NCBI GenBank assembly: GCA_934524965.1
Contig: CAKSYU010000004.1
Coordinates: 1-64,000 of the forward strand
Direction: 5' to 3'
DNA: 64,000 nucleotides
From: an uncultured Angelakisella sp.
Lineage (GTDB): Bacteria; Bacillota; Clostridia; Oscillospirales; Ruminococcaceae
Each line of letters begins with the position of its first letter. Within the stretch, counting starts at the first letter, position 1. The notes beneath the pieces are model-generated. The model saw only the letters and a list, made by a program, of their open reading frames with translations, was not told the DNA's origin and did no database searches. Of this stretch, positions 51,489 to 60,092 are shown piece by piece. The position numbers and the translations under genes are program-made.

Positions 51489-52236
51489 TATTATTTCGGT
51501 GCAGGATCTGAACCTGTGGTACGGTAGTCATCAGGCACTGCATCATATCAATATGGAAATTCCGGAAAAGAGCATCACGGCATTTATAGGTCCCTCCGGC
51601 TGCGGAAAATCCACCCTGCTGAAGACGCTCAACCACATGAATGACCTTGTAAAGGGCGTACACATTACAGGTAAAGTGTGCTACAAGGGGCAGGATATTT
51701 ATGCCCCGACGGTAGAGGTAAGTGAACTGCGGCGGCAGATCGGCATGGTGTTCCAGAAGCCAAATCCATTCCCGATGAGCATATACGATAATGTGGCATA
51801 TGGTTCCCGTACCCACGGGATCCGCAAAAAGGCGGAACTTGATGAGATCGTGGAGCGTTCCCTGCGGGACGCGGCGATCTGGGACGAGGTAAAAGACCGT
51901 CTGCGCAAGAATGCCCTGGGGCTTTCCGGCGGTCAGCAGCAGCGATTGTGCATTGCGCGGGCGCTGGCGGTGGAACCGAATGTGCTGCTGATGGACGAGC
52001 CGACCAGTGCGCTCGATCCCATTTCCACCTCCAAGATAGAGGAGCTGGCAATGGAACTGAAAGAGAAGTACACCATCGTTATAGTCACCCACAATATGCA
52101 GCAGGCAGTCCGTATTTCGGATCAGACGGCGTTCTTCCTGCTGGGTGAGCTGATCGAGTACGGCAATACCGAGGCGCTGTTCTCTCAGCCCAAGGAGAAG
52201 AAGACCGAGGATTACATCACGGGGAGGTTTGGATAA
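51481..52236 (+). CDS. pstB: Phosphate ABC transporter ATP-binding protein PstB
   Basis: ATPase of 251 residues. Walker [10 protein letters not shown] near residue 37, the PstB-specific NHMNDLVKG stretch, [21 protein letters not shown] (Q loop), signature LSGGQQQR, Walker [16 protein letters not shown] and switch [13 protein letters not shown] at 51481 has GGGAG upstream. Its stop overlaps the phoU start by one base. Confidence 0.97.
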   Translation: MSDIISVQDLNLWYGSHQALHHINMEIPEKSITAFIGPSGCGKSTLLKTLNHMNDLVKGVHITGKVCYKGQDIYAPTVEVSELRRQIGMVFQKPNPFPMSIYDNVAYGSRTHGIRKKAELDEIVERSLRDAAIWDEVKDRLRKNALGLSGGQQQRLCIARALAVEPNVLLMDEPTSALDPISTSKIEELAMELKEKYTIVIVTHNMQQAVRISDQTAFFLLGELIEYGNTEALFSQPKEKKTEDYITGRFG

Positions 52237-52886
52237 TGAGAAGTCATTTTGATGAACAGCTGGCACAACTGAGCCGTGAGCTGACTGAAATGGGCGCCCT
52301 GTGCGAGGAGGTTATTGCTCTTTCCGCCAAGGCACTTGCCGATAGCGACAAGGCGCTGGCGGCGCGGGTCGCGCCGTTAGATGCCGAGATCGACCAGAAG
52401 GAACGCGATATTGAAAGCCTGTGCCTGAAACTGCTGCTTCAGCAACAGCCGGTCGCCCGTGACTTGCGTCAGATCTCCGCCGCGCTGAAGATGATAACCG
52501 ATATGGAACGGATCGGGGATCAGGCGGAGGATATCGCGGAGATCGTCACCTATATGGAGTTTGAGTGCGCCGATTGCTCCCTGCTGCGGGAGATGGCGAA
52601 GGCGACCATTAAGATGGTGACGGAAAGCGTAGATGCCTATGTACGGCGGGATATCGAACTGGCTGGACAGGTGATCGCTGAGGATGACATTGTGGACGAT
52701 TATTTCAGCAGGGTGAAACGAGAATTGATTGCACAGATTGCGGAAAATCCATCGGGTGGAGAACAGACTCTTGACCTTTTGATGATTGCAAAATATTTTG
52801 AACGGATTGGTGATCATGCAGTAAATATCGCAGAGTGGGTCATTTTCTCGGTGACAGGAATTCACAAAAGCAGCGAAATACCATAA
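52236..52886 (+). CDS. phoU: Phosphate transport system regulator PhoU
   Basis: Cytoplasmic metal-binding helical protein of 216 residues, two PhoU repeats (three-helix bundles). Metal motifs ERIGDQAEDIAE and ERIGDHAVNIAEW, one per repeat. It restrains Pho signalling and Pst transport in known systems, acting with PstB and PhoR. Here the likely PhoR is the kinase at 1605-2951, not the adjacent VanS. Confidence 0.95.
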   Translation: MRSHFDEQLAQLSRELTEMGALCEEVIALSAKALADSDKALAARVAPLDAEIDQKERDIESLCLKLLLQQQPVARDLRQISAALKMITDMERIGDQAEDIAEIVTYMEFECADCSLLREMAKATIKMVTESVDAYVRRDIELAGQVIAEDDIVDDYFSRVKRELIAQIAENPSGGEQTLDLLMIAKYFERIGDHAVNIAEWVIFSVTGIHKSSEIP

Positions 52887-52903
52887 AGAATAAAGATAAA
52901 AAT

Positions 52904-52945
52904 CGGCTGGCAGTCCCGCGTGGGGCTGTCGGTCGGTTTTTCCTT
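52904..52945 (+). terminator. Terminator of the pst operon
   Basis: CGGCTGGCAGTCCC pairs fully (with G-U wobbles) with GGGGCTGTCGGTCG around GCGT, followed by GTTTTTCCTTTT. It separates pst from the van cluster. Confidence 0.9.
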
Positions 52946-52989
52946 TTGAGAGCGAAAGGAAAACAACAGCGCGGCGGCAGTCCGGTTTA

Positions 52990-53017
52990 TTGCTTTTTTG
53001 TCCCGATATGATAAAAT
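52990..53017 (+). promoter_or_regulatory. Promoter of vanR-vanS
   Basis: TTGCTT (52990-52995) and TAAAAT (53012-53017) with a 16-bp spacer, 41 bp before vanR. Confidence 0.6.
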
Positions 53018-53057
53018 ACTATTAAACGCAGCACGGAAAAACAGGAGGGGCAGGGAC

Positions 53058-53753
53058 ATGAATGAAAAAATACTGGTCGTAGATGACGAAAAGGAGCTTG
53101 CCGACCTGTTGGAGGTCTATCTGAAAAATGACGGGTACACCGTATATAAATGCTATAACGGTACGGACGCCCTGAAAAGCATAGAGGAGAATACACCGGA
53201 TCTTGCGATACTGGATATCATGCTGCCGGATATGGACGGCTTTCATGTTTGCCAGAGAATACGGGAAAGGTACTTTTTTCCTGTTATTATGCTGACGGCA
53301 AAAATCGCGGACAGCGATAAGATCATGGGACTGACCATCGGGGCAGATGACTATATCACCAAGCCGTTTAATCCGCTGGAGGTGGTGGCAAGGGTGAAAA
53401 CGCAGCTGCGCCGCTGCGGAAGATATAATCCTTCTGCCGGACAAGCGGCGGAAAAGAATGAGCACGATATCCGCGGACTACAGATCAACAGAGAAAGCCA
53501 CAAGTGCCAGCTGTTCGGCAAGGAGCTTTCGCTGACGCCGATTGAGTTTTCTATCCTGTGGTATCTCTGTGAGCATCAGGGCAGAGTCGTTTCCTCCGAG
53601 GAGCTTTTTGAGGCGGTATGGAAGGAGAAATACCTCAATAACAACAATACCGTCATGGCGCATATCGGGCGGCTGCGGGAGAAGATGAAGGAGCCGGCGA
53701 AGAACCCGAAATTTATAAAGACCGTATGGGGAGTGGGCTATGAGATCGAATAA
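53058..53753 (+). CDS. vanR: VanR-type response regulator of glycopeptide resistance
   Basis: OmpR-family activator of 231 residues. Receiver with D9-D10, phospho-acceptor D53 in LAILDIMLPDMDG, and the VanR-like GLTIGADDYITKPFNPLEVVA stretch. The winged helix has LSLTPIEFSILWYLCEHQGRVVSSEELF and ends KTVWGVGYEIE, both very close to known VanR proteins and unlike the PhoP-type regulator at 935-1612. ATG at 53058 is preceded by AGGAGGGG; the frame runs 20 codons further upstream through the promoter. Overlaps vanS by 14 bp. Confidence 0.85.
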   Translation: MNEKILVVDDEKELADLLEVYLKNDGYTVYKCYNGTDALKSIEENTPDLAILDIMLPDMDGFHVCQRIRERYFFPVIMLTAKIADSDKIMGLTIGADDYITKPFNPLEVVARVKTQLRRCGRYNPSAGQAAEKNEHDIRGLQINRESHKCQLFGKELSLTPIEFSILWYLCEHQGRVVSSEELFEAVWKEKYLNNNNTVMAHIGRLREKMKEPAKNPKFIKTVWGVGYEIE

Positions 53754-54831
53754 TAAACGGCAGTATTCCGAGATCTCCAGGAGAATTCTCAACCGCTTTT
53801 TCATCTCCATGCTCATTCTGTTCGCCATTATGGTGGGTGGGTATTATGTGGCGTGGTTTGTTTGCTCCCGCATTGCGTGGGGCGGGGATACGCTGCTTTA
53901 CAATATCCTTAAAGCGCTGCAAGCCTTGTCACCGATCATCATTCTGGCCATTATGGCGGCAGGCTGCATCATCTTTCTGGTGATCGCTATCAAAAAGCCG
54001 CTGCAGTATCTTGATGAGGTCATTGACGCGGCAAAGACGCTCTCCGATCCCGACGCGCCCACGGTATCTCTGCCGCAGGAGCTTTCCGAGGTGGAGAACG
54101 AACTGAACCTTGCACGGGCACAGTCGCGGGAAAACCTGCGGCTGCGCAGGGACGCGGAGCAGCGAAAGAATGACCTCATCATGTATCTGGCGCATGACCT
54201 GAAAACGCCGCTTTCCTCCGTCATCGGCTACCTGACCCTGCTGTACGATGAGGGCGAGATCTCTCCGGAGCTGCGGGAAAAATACCTTTCCATTGCGCTG
54301 GATAAGGCGGAACGGCTGGAGGATCTCATCAACGAGTTTTTCGAGATCACGCGCTTCAATCTTTCGGAGATCACGCTGCAATACGGCAGAATCGATTTGA
54401 CACGGCTTTTGGAACAGCTGGTGTTTGAGTTTAAGCCCATGCTGCGTGAAAAGAACCTGACCTGCGACCTGCAGGCACCAGAGGATCTGGCGCTGCGCTG
54501 TGACGGTGATAAGCTCCAGCGGGTCTTTGATAATCTGCTGCGCAATGCCGTTCTTTACAGCTACCCCGATACGAACATCACTATTACGGCGGCGCGGGAG
54601 GGCAGTCGGGTCATGATCCGTTTCAGGAACCGCGGCGACACCATACCGGAGGAAAAGCTCTCGCGTATTTTTGAGCAATTCTACCGGTTGGATGCCGCCC
54701 GAAGCTCCGGCGGCGGCGCGGGACTGGGGCTTGCCATTGCCGAGCAGATCGTAGAACTGCACGGCGGCACGATCACCGCCCAAAGTGCCGAGGAATTGAT
54801 TGAGTTTACCGTTATCCTCCCGCTTTCGTAG
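53740..54831 (+). CDS. vanS: VanS-type sensor histidine kinase
   Basis: 363-residue membrane kinase, partner of VanR. Two TM helices (about 20-43 and 66-84) with a short outer loop of about 20 residues, too small for a separate sensor domain, as in VanS of several van types. Phospho-acceptor His152 in YLAHDLKTPLSSVIGYL; then KAERLEDLINEFFEITRFNLS, N box NLLRNAVLY, and GGGAGLGLAIAEQIVELHGG. These blocks are strongly VanS-like. It senses vancomycin exposure or wall stress in known systems. Confidence 0.85.
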   Translation: MRSNNKRQYSEISRRILNRFFISMLILFAIMVGGYYVAWFVCSRIAWGGDTLLYNILKALQALSPIIILAIMAAGCIIFLVIAIKKPLQYLDEVIDAAKTLSDPDAPTVSLPQELSEVENELNLARAQSRENLRLRRDAEQRKNDLIMYLAHDLKTPLSSVIGYLTLLYDEGEISPELREKYLSIALDKAERLEDLINEFFEITRFNLSEITLQYGRIDLTRLLEQLVFEFKPMLREKNLTCDLQAPEDLALRCDGDKLQRVFDNLLRNAVLYSYPDTNITITAAREGSRVMIRFRNRGDTIPEEKLSRIFEQFYRLDAARSSGGGAGLGLAIAEQIVELHGGTITAQSAEELIEFTVILPLS

Positions 54832-54893
54832 GAAAATCGTAAGAATTCCCGCAGAGAAAAAGAGGAGACCCGTGCGGACAAACAAGTAAATAG

Positions 54894-54943
54894 AACTCCT
54901 GCTTTTGGTACGATAAAGGTGTCAGAAGCAGGAGTTTTGTTTT
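54894..54943 (+). terminator. Terminator-like hairpin between vanS and vanG
   Basis: AACTCCTGCTT (54894-54904) pairs perfectly with AAGCAGGAGTT (54926-54936), then a T-rich tail TTGTTTT, only about 30 bp before vanG. It may end the vanRS transcript, with the vanG promoter placed in or before it, or act as an attenuator controlling vanG-XY-T. Confidence 0.8.
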
Positions 54944-54970
54944 ACAAAAAAAGGAAAGAGGAGAAGTGGT

Positions 54971-56017
54971 ATGGAACGAAAAAGAATAGCAGTCATTTTT
55001 GGCGGGTGCTCTACCGAATATGAGGTATCGCTGCAATCGGCGGCAGCGGTGCTGGAGAATATCAACACCGAGCGATACGAGATCTATATGATCGGTATTA
55101 CAAGAGGAGGCGACTGGTACCGCTATACCGGAGAGTGTGCACAGATCACGGCGGGAACATGGTGCAGGGATAGTGCCCATTTGAACAGGGTGGTGTTTTC
55201 GCAGGATCGTTCCCTTGGCGGCTTTCTGGAGCTTTACAACGGTCGGTATTTTCCCCGCGGGATCGACCTCGCCTTTCCGGTACTGCACGGCAAAAACGGC
55301 GAGGACGGCACCGTGCAGGGTCTATTGGAGCTTGCCGGCATACCGGTGGTGGGCTGCGGGGTGCTTTCTTCGGCGCTGTGCATGGATAAGGACAGGGCGC
55401 ATCGACTGGTTTCCCTTGCGGGGATCAAGGTGCCGCGCTCGGTCACTTTTAAGCAGACGGAAACTGCCGAGGCAGTCTGTAGCATCATTGATACGCTCCG
55501 TTTTCCGGCTTTCGTCAAGCCGGTTCGCGCCGGTTCCTCCTTTGGCATTACCCGCGTTACTAAGCCGGAGCAGCTGTTAGATGCGGTGCGGCTGGCTTTC
55601 CGGCACGATGACGAGGTCATTGCGGAGGAAGCCATCGAGGGCTTTGAGGTCGGCTGCGCGGTGCTGGGCACCGATGAACTAACCGTTGGGCGGGTAGATG
55701 AGATCGAGCTTTCCGGCGGTTTCTTTGACTACACCGAAAAGTACACGCTGAAAACCTCACAGATCCATATGCCCGCAAGGATAGATACTGAGACCGAGCG
55801 GCGCATTCAGGAGACGGCAAAAACGATCTACAGGGCATTGGGCTGTTCGGGCATTGCACGGGTGGATATGTTCCTGACACATGCCGGAGAGATCGTTTTT
55901 AATGAGGTGAATACTATCCCCGGCTTTACCGCGCATAGCCGTTACCCAAATATGATGAAAGGCATCGGGCTGCCGTTCCCGCAGATGCTGGAAAAGCTGC
56001 TGGGGCTGTACGAATGA
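54971..56017 (+). CDS. vanG: D-alanine--D-serine ligase, VanG type
   Basis: ATP-grasp ligase of 348 residues joining D-Ala to D-Ser; peptidoglycan precursors ending in D-Ala-D-Ser bind vancomycin poorly. Motifs: FGGCSTEYEVSLQSA, DLAFPVLHGKNGEDGTVQG, AGSSFGITRV (ATP loop) and FNEVNTIPGFTAHSRYP. The omega-loop reads FFDYTEKY, with E256-K257-Y258 as in the VanC/VanE/VanG D-Ser group, unlike the KY of D-Ala:D-Ala ligases or the D-lactate group. GAGGAGAAGTGGT precedes the ATG. Overlaps vanXY by 4 bp. Confidence 0.9.
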   Translation: MERKRIAVIFGGCSTEYEVSLQSAAAVLENINTERYEIYMIGITRGGDWYRYTGECAQITAGTWCRDSAHLNRVVFSQDRSLGGFLELYNGRYFPRGIDLAFPVLHGKNGEDGTVQGLLELAGIPVVGCGVLSSALCMDKDRAHRLVSLAGIKVPRSVTFKQTETAEAVCSIIDTLRFPAFVKPVRAGSSFGITRVTKPEQLLDAVRLAFRHDDEVIAEEAIEGFEVGCAVLGTDELTVGRVDEIELSGGFFDYTEKYTLKTSQIHMPARIDTETERRIQETAKTIYRALGCSGIARVDMFLTHAGEIVFNEVNTIPGFTAHSRYPNMMKGIGLPFPQMLEKLLGLYE

Positions 56018-56763
56018 CTATGAACACGATAACTTTGACCAGAGACAAAATACATGAGGGGGAACTGATCCTTGTTAATGCGGTGCACCCGCTGTACAGG
56101 GAGAGGACAGAGGAGCCGGTGCCGGTAAACGCGCGGTATCCAGATATCCTGCTGAACCGCAAAGCTGCCGGAATGCTGCAGGCTTTGTTGGAACAGCTTG
56201 CTGCCGAAAGCGAGATCGTACCGGTGAGCGGCTACCGCAGCAAGGAGGAACAAACGGAGATATACAGAAAATCCTTAAAGGAAAACGGTGCGGAATTCAC
56301 AAGGAAATATGTTGCGCTGCCCGACCGCAGCGAGCACCAGACAGGACTGGCGATCGATGTGGGACGCTATTTGGAAAACATCGATTTTCTTTGTCCCGAT
56401 TTCCCTTACGAGGGGATATGCGAAGAGTTCCGCAGGCTGGCGCCGGACTATGGATTTATCCAGCGCTATCCGGCAGGAAAGGAGAAGATCACAGGGATCG
56501 CGCACGAGCCGTGGCATTTTCGCTATGTCGGTTTTCCGCATTCCGCTGTTATGGCAGATATGGGGCTGACGCTGGAGGAATACATCGCATTCATCAAAAG
56601 ATACACGCCGGAGCGTCGGCTGATCTATCGGAATACCGAGGTATTCTTCTTCCCGGCAGCCGCACCCTATACGGAGATCCGTTTGCCGGAAGATGCGTTG
56701 TATCAGGTTTCCGGCAACAATACAGATGGGTTTATCGTGACCGTTTGGGGAGAAAGCCGATGA
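56014..56763 (+). CDS. vanXY: VanXY/VanY-type D,D-peptidase
   Basis: 249-residue zinc peptidase of the VanY (M15B) fold, which in VanC/VanG systems removes D-Ala-D-Ala dipeptide and the terminal D-Ala of pentapeptide. Zinc ligands H108 and D115 in SEHQTGLAIDVG, catalytic E165 and ligand H168 in HEPWHFRYVG, and the PVSGYRS motif near 70. No signal peptide or TM helix is seen, as in cytoplasmic VanXY, whereas VanY is membrane-anchored. A C-terminal extension of about 60 residues follows the catalytic domain. ATGA overlaps link it to vanG and vanT. Confidence 0.88.
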   Translation: MTMNTITLTRDKIHEGELILVNAVHPLYRERTEEPVPVNARYPDILLNRKAAGMLQALLEQLAAESEIVPVSGYRSKEEQTEIYRKSLKENGAEFTRKYVALPDRSEHQTGLAIDVGRYLENIDFLCPDFPYEGICEEFRRLAPDYGFIQRYPAGKEKITGIAHEPWHFRYVGFPHSAVMADMGLTLEEYIAFIKRYTPERRLIYRNTEVFFFPAAAPYTEIRLPEDALYQVSGNNTDGFIVTVWGESR

Positions 56764-58904
56764 GTGAAAGGGAGTATTATACCGGCATCGACCAAATGCG
56801 ATTTGCTGCCGCCCTGTTGGTCATAGCGATCCATACTTCGCCGCTCAGCAGTATCAGTGCCGTAGGGGATCTGATCCTGACAAGGAGCATTGCCCGCATT
56901 GCGGTACCCTTCTTTTTGATGACGACAGGGTTTTTCACACTTTCCCGTTATCATCGTGACAACAGCGGGCTTCACCGTTTTCTGAAAAAGAGCGGAATGA
57001 TCTATGCGGCTGCCATGCTGCTGTATCTTCCGCTGAACATCTATAACGGCTATTTTGAAAAGCCGTGCCTGCTGCCGAATATCCTGAAAGACCTTGTATT
57101 TGACGGTACGGTGTATCATTTGTGGTATCTGTCGGCTTCCATGCTGGGAATGGTGATCGCGTGGCGGCTGGTGGAAAAGCTGGATTTTTCTAAGGGATTG
57201 GCAGTCGCTGCCCTGCTGTACCTGATTGGCTTGTTTGGTGACAGCTACTACGGGATAGCCGCGGGGGTGCCGGTCATAAAGGACTTTTACGGGCTGCTGT
57301 TCCAGCTTTTTGACTATACCAGAAACGGCGTATTCTTTGCCCCCATCTTTTTGATGCTCGGCGGGTATATGGCGGAGAAAAAGCCCCGCCTGACGCAGAA
57401 ACAGAGCCTTGGCGGTTTTGCACTTAGCCTTGCGGCAATGGCTGCCGAGGCGCTGCTGCTGCACCAAAACGGGCTGCCCCGCCACGACAGCATGTATCTG
57501 CTCCTCCCGCTCTGCATGATCTTTCTCTTTCGGACGGTGCTGTTTGTACGGGGAAAAGAAGCAAGGGGACTGCGTGCTGCGACGCTGGTTATCTATCTTA
57601 TCCACCCGATGATAATTGTGGTGGTGCGCGCGGCGGCAAAACTGACGCACCGGTGGGCGCTGCTGGTAGAGAACAGCATTGTTCATTTCGCGGCGGTATG
57701 CGCTATATCAGTTCTATTCGGCTTTGCAGTGGCTGCCCTGTGGCGGCACATTACTGTAAAGCAAAAACACATTACATCAACCGAGCGCGCCTATATCGAA
57801 CTGAACCTTGCAAACCTTGCCCACAACGCTGCCGTATTACAGGCGGTGATGCCGCGGGGCTGTAAGCTGATGGCGGTCGTAAAGGCAAACGCCTATGGTC
57901 ATGGGGATTATGAAACAGCAGTACGTTTGGAACGAAACGGGGTGACTGCCTTTGCGGTCGCGACAGTCGAGGAGGGGATCCGCCTGCGTCGTTATGGAAT
58001 ACGGGGGGATATCCTCATTCTGGGCTTTACCGATATCCACAGGGCAAGAGATTTGAAAAAATACCGTCTGACACAGACGCTTATTGACTATGACTATGCC
58101 GAGCGGCTGAATGAACAGGGCATACCGATTCATGTCCATATCGGCATAGATAGCGGCATGCACCGGTTGGGCATCGCCTGGGACGATTTTGAAAGTGTGC
58201 GGCGCGTTTTTCTGATGAAACACCTGCTGGTGGACGGTATGTTTACCCATCTATGTTGTTGTGACAGCCGGCAGCCGCAGGATATAGTGTTTACCAAAGA
58301 GCAGATCCGCCGCTTTTACACCCTGACCGACCGGTTGAAGGCAGAGGGGATATCCGTACCAAAGCTGCATATCCAAAGCAGCTATGGGCTGTTGAACTAT
58401 CCGCAACTGCAATGTGACTATGTGCGGGCGGGCATTTCCTTGTATGGAGTGCCCAGCGCGGCAGGAGATCAAACCGTCTGTCGTTTGCCGCTTCGTCCGG
58501 TCTTATCCGTAAAGGCACGGGTCGTACTGATAAGAGAGGTGCCGAAAAGTGAGTACATTGGCTATGGGCGTGCGTATCAGACAGTAAGAGATACTAAGGT
58601 CGCCATTTTACCGATCGGCTATGGCGACGGCTTTCCGAGAGACCTTTCCGGCGGAAAGACTTGTGTGCGTATCGGTACATACATCGTTCCGATCATCGGG
58701 CGTATCTGCATGGATCAGCTTGCGGTGGATATTACCGATACGGTGGGAATATCCGTAGGGGATACAGCGACGCTGATCGAAGCACGGGAGGACAGCACGC
58801 TCTCCGCGTCTTTTGTGGCGCAGCGCTCCGGCAGTATCAGCAATGAACTGCTTTCCCGTTTGGGGGTGCGTCTGCCGGTCATGGTAACGGGCGGGCAGAT
58901 ATAA
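56760..58904 (+). CDS. vanT: VanT-type membrane-bound serine racemase
   Basis: 714 residues, two parts. Residues 1-330 form an acyltransferase-3-like membrane domain with about ten helices (FAAALLVIAIHTSPLSS near the start), thought to bring in L-serine. Residues about 343-714 are an alanine-racemase-type PLP domain: AYIELNLANLAHN, cofactor Lys375 in VVKANAYGHGDY, HVHIGIDSGMHRLGI, YGYG-type motif YIGYGRAYQT and a late GRICMDQLAVDIT. It makes D-serine for VanG. ATG overlaps the vanXY stop (ATGA); the frame is open for about 370 bp further upstream but that part lies over vanXY. Confidence 0.92.
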   Translation: MSEREYYTGIDQMRFAAALLVIAIHTSPLSSISAVGDLILTRSIARIAVPFFLMTTGFFTLSRYHRDNSGLHRFLKKSGMIYAAAMLLYLPLNIYNGYFEKPCLLPNILKDLVFDGTVYHLWYLSASMLGMVIAWRLVEKLDFSKGLAVAALLYLIGLFGDSYYGIAAGVPVIKDFYGLLFQLFDYTRNGVFFAPIFLMLGGYMAEKKPRLTQKQSLGGFALSLAAMAAEALLLHQNGLPRHDSMYLLLPLCMIFLFRTVLFVRGKEARGLRAATLVIYLIHPMIIVVVRAAAKLTHRWALLVENSIVHFAAVCAISVLFGFAVAALWRHITVKQKHITSTERAYIELNLANLAHNAAVLQAVMPRGCKLMAVVKANAYGHGDYETAVRLERNGVTAFAVATVEEGIRLRRYGIRGDILILGFTDIHRARDLKKYRLTQTLIDYDYAERLNEQGIPIHVHIGIDSGMHRLGIAWDDFESVRRVFLMKHLLVDGMFTHLCCCDSRQPQDIVFTKEQIRRFYTLTDRLKAEGISVPKLHIQSSYGLLNYPQLQCDYVRAGISLYGVPSAAGDQTVCRLPLRPVLSVKARVVLIREVPKSEYIGYGRAYQTVRDTKVAILPIGYGDGFPRDLSGGKTCVRIGTYIVPIIGRICMDQLAVDITDTVGISVGDTATLIEAREDSTLSASFVAQRSGSISNELLSRLGVRLPVMVTGGQI

Positions 58905-58917
58905 TGCAAAAAAGAAG

Positions 58918-58970
58918 AGCCGGTGTACCGCTTCATCAAACAGGGTGAACAGTGTACCGGCTTTTTGTTT
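58918..58970. terminator. Terminator between vanT and the convergent amidase-fold gene
   Basis: AGCCGGTGTAC pairs with GTGTACCGGCT (two wobbles) and is followed by TTTTTGTTT; the minus side has TTCTTTTTT, so it can serve both convergent genes. Confidence 0.85.
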
Positions 58971-58972
58971 AT

Positions 58973-59944
58973 TCAGTTTTGCTGTCGTATTTCAAGGGGC
59001 AGCAGGGGGTAGCGTGATAGGGTCGTTCCCGTCAGGTCGGTGCGGTGCATATCCACGGCAGTGATCTGCGGGTTTTGATAAGTCGTGTAGTAGTAGATGC
59101 CGCGTGTGGCATTGCAGCAGGAGGTATAAATGGTGATCTCGTACTTATCGGGCGCGACCTCACAGCAGCCGCGTACCTGCTCCACCGTGCCGAGAATGTG
59201 GAAGAACTGGCTGACGCTTTCCGCCTCGCCTTCGCCGCTTACCGAACTCATGCGGGTAAAGGCGACCCGTACAAAGCGGGAATCGGAGGATAGATCGCCC
59301 GGCAGCCCCTTGGCGCCCATGCCGCGGCTGTAACAGGGCAGTTCCACCCCCGGTGCAAAGGTGTTTTCCGGCTGGCGGGGCGAAAGCCCGCGGTAACGGT
59401 TCAGTATTGCCATCTGCTGGGGAAATGGCGGATTGTTGGTCAGGACCCCGACGGGATCATCGTAGATATGCAGACCGTCCGCCATGCTTTCCACCACAAT
59501 GGCACCGGACTTATCCGCGATAAGCCAGTGCAGGGAGGCGGGCGGCAGTTGACCGCTGAAAGGGGTATCGGTCAGGTTCATGGTTTCCAACGCGGCGCGC
59601 GCTTCCCGCAGATCGGCACAGCGGGCAAGCAACCACGGGATAAACTCGAACTGGGCGATGTTCTCTTTGTCCTCACAGGGCTTGGCATAGGCGGCATTGC
59701 CCACAAAGTTCAGCCCTGCCATGCCCAATCCTTTTTCGTTAACAGCGTCATAATAAAGGGGATAGCCTTCCGCGACATACGCCATACCGATCAGGGCGTA
59801 ATGCTCTGTCAGTGTTTCTCCACGCCGTAGGGCGAGCGGGAAATGACGGGGCATAACGGTTACTTCGCTCGGGTAGGAAAATTCATAGTCCAGCGTCCGC
59901 CCCATGTAAAAATCTCGGGTGCGGTAGGTGGCTGCGGTACACAT
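58973..59944 (-). CDS. Choloylglycine hydrolase family protein (bile salt hydrolase / penicillin V acylase-like)
   Basis: 323-residue N-terminal nucleophile hydrolase. After removal of Met1 the nucleophile is Cys2 (MCTAATYRT). Other active-site positions of bile salt hydrolase are met: R16 and D19 in GRTLDYEF, N79 in NEKGLGMAGLNF, N170 in VLTNNPPF and R223 in DSRFVRVAF. The start at 59944 is set by the Cys2 rule and by AAGGAG; the frame extends 25 codons upstream without function. No signal peptide. Whether it prefers conjugated bile acids or penicillin V cannot be read from these residues alone. Confidence 0.9.
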   Translation of the reverse strand: MCTAATYRTRDFYMGRTLDYEFSYPSEVTVMPRHFPLALRRGETLTEHYALIGMAYVAEGYPLYYDAVNEKGLGMAGLNFVGNAAYAKPCEDKENIAQFEFIPWLLARCADLREARAALETMNLTDTPFSGQLPPASLHWLIADKSGAIVVESMADGLHIYDDPVGVLTNNPPFPQQMAILNRYRGLSPRQPENTFAPGVELPCYSRGMGAKGLPGDLSSDSRFVRVAFTRMSSVSGEGEAESVSQFFHILGTVEQVRGCCEVAPDKYEITIYTSCCNATRGIYYYTTYQNPQITAVDMHRTDLTGTTLSRYPLLPLEIRQQN

Positions 59945-60092
59945 GGTTTGATCGTCTCCTTTGCACAATGCGGGGAAATTGGCGGCTTGATAATTCCGCC
60001 GGCTGTGGTACAATATCATTATTGCACCATCTGTATCTAATATAGCAGATTACTTCCAGTTTTACAAGGAAAGCGCAAGGAGGGGAACGGAT

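Noticed and set aside
53058..54831. Two-component pair after phoU as PhoPR
   Set aside because: Regulator and kinase blocks match VanR and VanS, the short outer loop fits VanS, and a terminator separates them from phoU; a better PhoPR candidate exists at 935-2951.
56391..56759. Upstream extension of the vanT reading frame over vanXY
   Set aside because: The extension translates to low-complexity residues and overlaps a gene with an intact zinc site; the ATGA overlap at 56760 is the natural start.
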